From Lachnospiraceae bacterium (GTDB lineage: Bacteria > Bacillota_A > Clostridia > Lachnospirales > Lachnospiraceae), in the NCBI GenBank assembly GCA_017652545.1, contig JAGCAV010000440.1:1-8594 (forward strand): a DNA stretch of 8,594 bases, given 5' to 3'. Under the pieces are notes generated by a model. The model was not told the origin of the DNA. It was given only the letters and a program-made list of their open reading frames with translations, and did not search any database. This document shows positions 5,354 through 8,594 of this stretch, piece by piece (position 1 is the stretch's first letter; every line of letters begins with the position of its first letter). Made by a program: the position numbers and the translations under genes.

Positions 5354-6373
5354 ATGAAAATACTTGTGACCGGCGGGGCCGGCTATATCGGAAGCCATAC
5401 CTGTGTGGAACTGCTGAACGCGGGATATGAGGTGGTGATCGTCGACGATCTGTACAACGCGAGCGCAAAGGCGGTTGACCGGATCCGGGAGATAACAGGA
5501 AAAGAGCTCACCTTCTGTGAGGCGGATATATGTGACCGGGAAGCGTTAAGCAGGATCTTTGACGAGCACAATGATGTGGAAGCGGTGATCCACTTTGCCG
5601 GATACAAGGCTGTGGGTGAATCGGTGGCGAAACCCATCGAGTATTACCAGAATAACCTGGCCGGTACGCTGACACTGGCAGATGTCATGAGGCAGCACGG
5701 TGTCAAAAACATTATTTTCAGCTCATCGGCTACCGTCTATGGCGATCCCGCGTTCGTACCGATCACCGAGGACTGCCCAAAAGGAATCTGCACAAATCCC
5801 TATGGCTGGACAAAGTGGATGCTGGAACAGATCCTGACGGATATCCAGAAAGCCGACAATGAATGGAATGTGATCCTTCTGCGGTATTTCAACCCGATCG
5901 GCGCGCATAAGAGCGGAAAGCTGGGCGAGGATCCCAAGGGCATACCGAACAATCTCCTTCCCTATGTGGCGCAGGTAGCCATCGGAAAGCTGCCCTGTCT
6001 GGGTGTCTTCGGCGACGACTATGATACGCCTGACGGGACCGGCGTACGGGACTATATTCATGTGGTTGACCTCGCGGCCGGTCACGTAAAAGCCATCAAA
6101 AAGCTGGCGGACAAGGAAGGCGTGAGCATCTATAATCTCGGAACCGGAAACGGCTACAGTGTCCTGCAGATCGTGAAGGCTTTTGAAAAGGCATGCGGCC
6201 ATCCGATCCGCTACGAGATCAAACCCCGCAGGCCGGGCGATATCGCGACCTGTTACTGTGACCCGTCCAAGGCAAAGGCAGAGCTCGGATGGGACGCGCA
6301 GTATGGAATTGACGAAATGTGCGAGGATTCCTGGAGATGGCAGTCCATGAATCCCAATGGGTTTGATGAATAG
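5354..6373 (+). CDS. galE: UDP-glucose 4-epimerase
   Basis: The 339-residue protein is a full-length extended short-chain dehydrogenase that interconverts UDP-galactose and UDP-glucose with bound NAD. The NAD loop GGAGYIGSHT is at 7-16, followed by the acidic strand-end VIVDDLYNAS (28-37). AGYKAVGES (82-90) and SSSATVYG (123-130) are family blocks. The catalytic residues are S125 and the Y150-x-x-x-K154 pair in NPYGWTK. RYFNPIGAH (177-185), DGTGVRDYIHVVDLA (227-241) and PRRPGDIA (291-298) complete the UDP-sugar site. ATG 5354 is preceded by GGGAGAG at 5340-5346. It works with GalK upstream in Leloir metabolism and also supplies UDP-galactose for cell-surface glycans. There is no terminator after it; prmA starts 39 bases downstream. 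Confidence 0.97.
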   Translation: MKILVTGGAGYIGSHTCVELLNAGYEVVIVDDLYNASAKAVDRIREITGKELTFCEADICDREALSRIFDEHNDVEAVIHFAGYKAVGESVAKPIEYYQNNLAGTLTLADVMRQHGVKNIIFSSSATVYGDPAFVPITEDCPKGICTNPYGWTKWMLEQILTDIQKADNEWNVILLRYFNPIGAHKSGKLGEDPKGIPNNLLPYVAQVAIGKLPCLGVFGDDYDTPDGTGVRDYIHVVDLAAGHVKAIKKLADKEGVSIYNLGTGNGYSVLQIVKAFEKACGHPIRYEIKPRRPGDIATCYCDPSKAKAELGWDAQYGIDEMCEDSWRWQSMNPNGFDE

Positions 6374-6412
6374 ACTGACCCTTCGGAAACAGCAGATTGG
6401 ACGTAAAGACTT

Positions 6413-7366
6413 ATGAGATGGAATAAATTCAGACTGAAGACCCTCTCTGAAGCAGAGGACATTGTGATTGCGACCCTGGCGGAAGCCGGGGTCGAGGGCG
6501 TTGAGATCGAAGATAAGGTACCGCTTTCGGCCATGGAAAAGGAGCAGATGTTTGTGGACATCCTGCCTGATGCCCAGGACGATGACGGTGTGGCTTATCT
6601 GAGCTTTTATGTGGACGCGGATGAAGATCCCACGCAGCTTCTGGACCGGGTCAGGGAAGAACTGGACACGCTCCGCCTGTTCATGGACATCGGCGAGGGC
6701 ACCATTGAGGAATCCCAGACGGAGGACATTGACTGGATCAATAACTGGAAGCAGTATTTTCATCAGTTCTACGTGGATGATATGCTGATCATCCCCTCCT
6801 GGGAGGAGGTGAAGCCGGAAGATGCGGATAAGATGATCATCCACATTGATCCGGGCACAGCCTTCGGAACCGGCATGCATGAGACCACGCAGCTTTGCCT
6901 GAGGCAGCTGAAGAAATATGTGAAGCCCGGATGCGAGATCCTGGATGTGGGAACCGGCAGCGGCATTCTTTCCATTGCGGCCCTGAAGATGGGTGCCACG
7001 CACGCAGCAGGCACTGACCTGGATCCGTGTGCCATATCAGCGACCCATGAGAACCTTGAAAGCAATGACATACCGGAAGAAAAGATGGATGTCATGATCG
7101 GAAACATCATTGACGATCCGGAGGTTCAGGATGCGGTGGGGTATGAAAAGTATGACATCGTGGCAGCCAATATCCTGGCTGATGTCCTGGTCATGCTCAC
7201 CCCCCAGGTTGTCCGCCATATGAAAAAGAGCGGCCTGTACATCACATCGGGGATCCTGGCAGAGAAGGAACAGATCGTCCGCGATGCCATGGAAAAGGCG
7301 GGCCTGCAGGTGAAGGAAGTCACAGCGCAGGGAGAATGGGTCTGCGTGACAGGTGAAAAAGCGTAG
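6413..7366 (+). CDS. prmA: Ribosomal protein L11 methyltransferase
   Basis: PrmA trimethylates ribosomal protein L11 using S-adenosylmethionine. The 317-residue length is usual for Firmicutes. The N-terminal ~115 residues are the L11-recognition domain, ending in the conserved DWINNWKQYF (107-116). The catalytic domain has DPGTAFGTGMHETT (146-159), the SAM-binding glycine motif LDVGTGSGILSIAA (177-190), an acidic residue in GTDLDPCAI (200-208) and the NILADVL block (253-259) of the N-[IVL]-x-x-x-x-[IL] type. ATG 6413 is the first start in frame, since TAA lies nine bases upstream at 6404; the binding site is weak. The gene is followed within a few bases by rsmE, a very common pairing in Firmicutes. 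Confidence 0.96.
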   Translation: MRWNKFRLKTLSEAEDIVIATLAEAGVEGVEIEDKVPLSAMEKEQMFVDILPDAQDDDGVAYLSFYVDADEDPTQLLDRVREELDTLRLFMDIGEGTIEESQTEDIDWINNWKQYFHQFYVDDMLIIPSWEEVKPEDADKMIIHIDPGTAFGTGMHETTQLCLRQLKKYVKPGCEILDVGTGSGILSIAALKMGATHAAGTDLDPCAISATHENLESNDIPEEKMDVMIGNIIDDPEVQDAVGYEKYDIVAANILADVLVMLTPQVVRHMKKSGLYITSGILAEKEQIVRDAMEKAGLQVKEVTAQGEWVCVTGEKA

Positions 7367-7393
7367 TTGAGTGTGGAGTTGGGAGAGCGGTTT

Positions 7394-8158
7394 ATGCACA
7401 GCTTTTTTGTTTCGCCTGAACAGATCACGGCGCAGGAGATCATCATAACAGGGACTGATGTCAACCACATCAGAAATGTACTGCGCATGAAGCCGGGTGA
7501 GGAGGTCCGGGTGTGCACAGGAGAGGATGAGACGGATTACCGCTGCCGGATCAGCGGGATCAGTGAAGACCGGGTCAGCCTGGAGATCCTCTGGGCAGAA
7601 CATTCGGACGCGGAACTCCCCTGCCGGATCACACTCTTCCAGGGCCTTCCCAAAAGTGACAAGATGGAGATGATCATCCAGAAAGCCGTGGAGCTCGGCG
7701 CGTATGCCGTTGTCCCGGTGGCGATGAAAAGGTGCGTTGCAAGGCTGGACGCCGGAAAAGCCGCGGCAAAGGTGAAGCGCTGGAATGCCATAGCCGAAAG
7801 CGCCGCCAAGCAGTCCCACAGAGCCTTTATTCCCGCTGTTGAGCAGGTGGCTTCTTTTCAGGAAGCGCTCTGTCTGGCTGAAAAACTGGATGTTGTGCTG
7901 GTTCCTTATGAACTGGCGCAGGATGCGGTATCTTCCGCAGCAGCGCTGGGAGAAGTCAGGCCCGGCAGATCCGTCGGGATCTTTATCGGCCCCGAGGGCG
8001 GGCTGGAAAGAGAAGAGGTTGACGCGCTGCTGAAAGCGGGCGGACAAAGCATAACGCTTGGCCGCAGGATCCTGCGGACGGAAACAGCGGGGATGGCGCT
8101 GCTCGCGCATATGATGCTGAGACTGGAACTGGATGACACTGAAAGAAGAAACAAATGA
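7394..8158 (+). CDS. rsmE: 16S rRNA (uracil1498-N3)-methyltransferase
   Basis: RsmE is a SPOUT-class enzyme that methylates U1498 in helix 44 of 16S rRNA. The protein has 254 residues from the chosen start. MHSFFVSPEQ with HIRNVLRMKPGEEV (25-38) is the N-terminal PUA-like domain. LFQGLPKSDKMEMIIQKAVELG (81-102) begins the SPOUT domain, IGPEGGL (198-204) and LGRRILRTETA (222-232) form the knotted SAM site. The open frame extends back to a TTG at 7367, directly after the prmA stop. I prefer ATG 7394 because GGGAGAG (7381-7387) sits eight bases ahead and the family N-terminus starts there. Its stop overlaps the next gene's ATG (ATGA at 8155-8158). Confidence 0.95.
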   Translation: MHSFFVSPEQITAQEIIITGTDVNHIRNVLRMKPGEEVRVCTGEDETDYRCRISGISEDRVSLEILWAEHSDAELPCRITLFQGLPKSDKMEMIIQKAVELGAYAVVPVAMKRCVARLDAGKAAAKVKRWNAIAESAAKQSHRAFIPAVEQVASFQEALCLAEKLDVVLVPYELAQDAVSSAAALGEVRPGRSVGIFIGPEGGLEREEVDALLKAGGQSITLGRRILRTETAGMALLAHMMLRLELDDTERRNK

Positions 8159-8594
8159 TTAATCGACATGATATGACATCTGAGATCTATTTTGATAATT
8201 CAGCCACGACGGCCTGCACGCAGGAAGTGGCGGATGCCGTCACACAGGCCATGCTGTTCACGTACGGAAACCCTTCCTCCAAACACCTGAAGGGTGTACA
8301 GGCCGAACAGATCGTCCGCGGTGCCAGGGAGACGATCGCGAGGACAATCCGCTGCAGTGAGAAGGAGATCTATTTCACGTCAGGCGGAACGGAATCCGAT
8401 AACTGGGCCCTGTTCGGCGCGGCCGGCGCCCTGCGCAGGACGGGCAATCATGTCATTGTCAGTTCCATTGAGCATCCCGCTGTCCTTGAGGCAGCCGCCC
8501 GCCTGGAAAAAGAAGGGTTCCGGGTCACCTGTCTGCCGGTTGATGAAAAGGGTTATGTCAGGATAAAAGACCTTGCGAACGCGCTGGATGAGCA
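8155..8594 (+). CDS. Cysteine desulfurase (NifS/IscS family), N-terminal part, cut by window edge
   Basis: The 146 visible codons start an aminotransferase class V, PLP-dependent enzyme that removes sulfur from cysteine as an enzyme-bound persulfide. IYFDNSATT (11-19), YGNPSSKH (37-44), FTSGGTESDN (74-83) and SSIEHPAV (103-110, with H107 stacking on PLP) are hallmark motifs. The PLP lysine and persulfide cysteine lie beyond the window. ATG 8155 overlaps the rsmE stop by ATGA and is preceded by a purine-rich but weak site. An in-frame ATG at 8173 is an alternative and fits the family N-terminus slightly better. The place after prmA and rsmE resembles clostridial loci where a desulfurase precedes thiI, so a role in tRNA 4-thiouridine synthesis is likely but inferred; an Fe-S role is the alternative. 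Confidence 0.93.
   Translation, partial: MINRHDMTSEIYFDNSATTACTQEVADAVTQAMLFTYGNPSSKHLKGVQAEQIVRGARETIARTIRCSEKEIYFTSGGTESDNWALFGAAGALRRTGNHVIVSSIEHPAVLEAAARLEKEGFRVTCLPVDEKGYVRIKDLANALDE

Noticed and set aside
5723..7003. Open frame of 426 codons on the minus strand across galE and prmA
   Set aside because: It is antisense to two strongly conserved genes, has no family resemblance or binding site, and is explained by their codon bias.
7367..7393. TTG start giving nine more residues on RsmE
   Set aside because: The family N-terminus begins at the ATG at 7394, which has its own well-spaced ribosome binding site in this stretch.
7037..8110. Open frame of 357 codons on the minus strand across prmA and rsmE
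   Set aside because: Same reason: it lies opposite well-supported genes and shows no recognisable domain.
8294..8566. 90-codon plus-strand frame inside the cysteine desulfurase
   Set aside because: It is an out-of-frame Arg/Ser-rich shadow of the desulfurase, whose frame has all the hallmark motifs.

Overview
The window looks like a chromosomal segment from a moderately GC-rich member of the Firmicutes, most likely a Lachnospiraceae-type gut Clostridium. This is inferred from strong AGGAGG-type ribosome binding sites, the variant galactokinase signature common in that group, and the gene order prmA-rsmE-cysteine desulfurase. Every gene I can support lies on the + strand. No mobile element, CRISPR array or integrase is visible.

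Layout. Bases 1-1344 form a small acetyltransferase cluster. It holds the C-terminal end of one GNAT enzyme (1-274), the decayed C-terminal third of a second GNAT of the RimJ/RimL type (390-590), and an intact GNAT of the GNAT_acetyltran/ZmaR-like kind (601-1344). Next comes a CobW/COG0523 P-loop GTPase (1405-2319), a putative metallochaperone or metal-insertion protein. Bases 2320-2806 have no protein gene. They carry tRNA-Val(GAC) and tRNA-Glu(CTC), each behind its own extended -10 promoter with a shared sequence block, and end in a strong intrinsic terminator.

After the terminator is a tightly packed run: an acetate-kinase-family protein with altered active-site positions (2807-4030), galactokinase galK (4027-5307, overlapping the kinase stop by ATGA) and UDP-glucose 4-epimerase galE (5354-6373). 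Housekeeping genes follow: ribosomal protein L11 methyltransferase prmA (6413-7366), 16S rRNA m3U1498 methyltransferase rsmE (7394-8158) and the start of a cysteine desulfurase (8155 to the window edge). No terminator is visible from 2695 to the end, so these six genes may share a transcript.

Function. GalK and GalE supply two steps of Leloir galactose metabolism; galT is not in the window. PrmA and RsmE modify the ribosome, and the desulfurase probably supplies sulfur for tRNA thiolation or Fe-S clusters. The most unusual item is the acetate-kinase paralogue. It keeps the family fold motifs but lacks several canonical catalytic and acetate-pocket residues, and it is translationally coupled to galactokinase rather than to phosphotransacetylase. 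I found no clear evidence of a wholly new multi-gene system.
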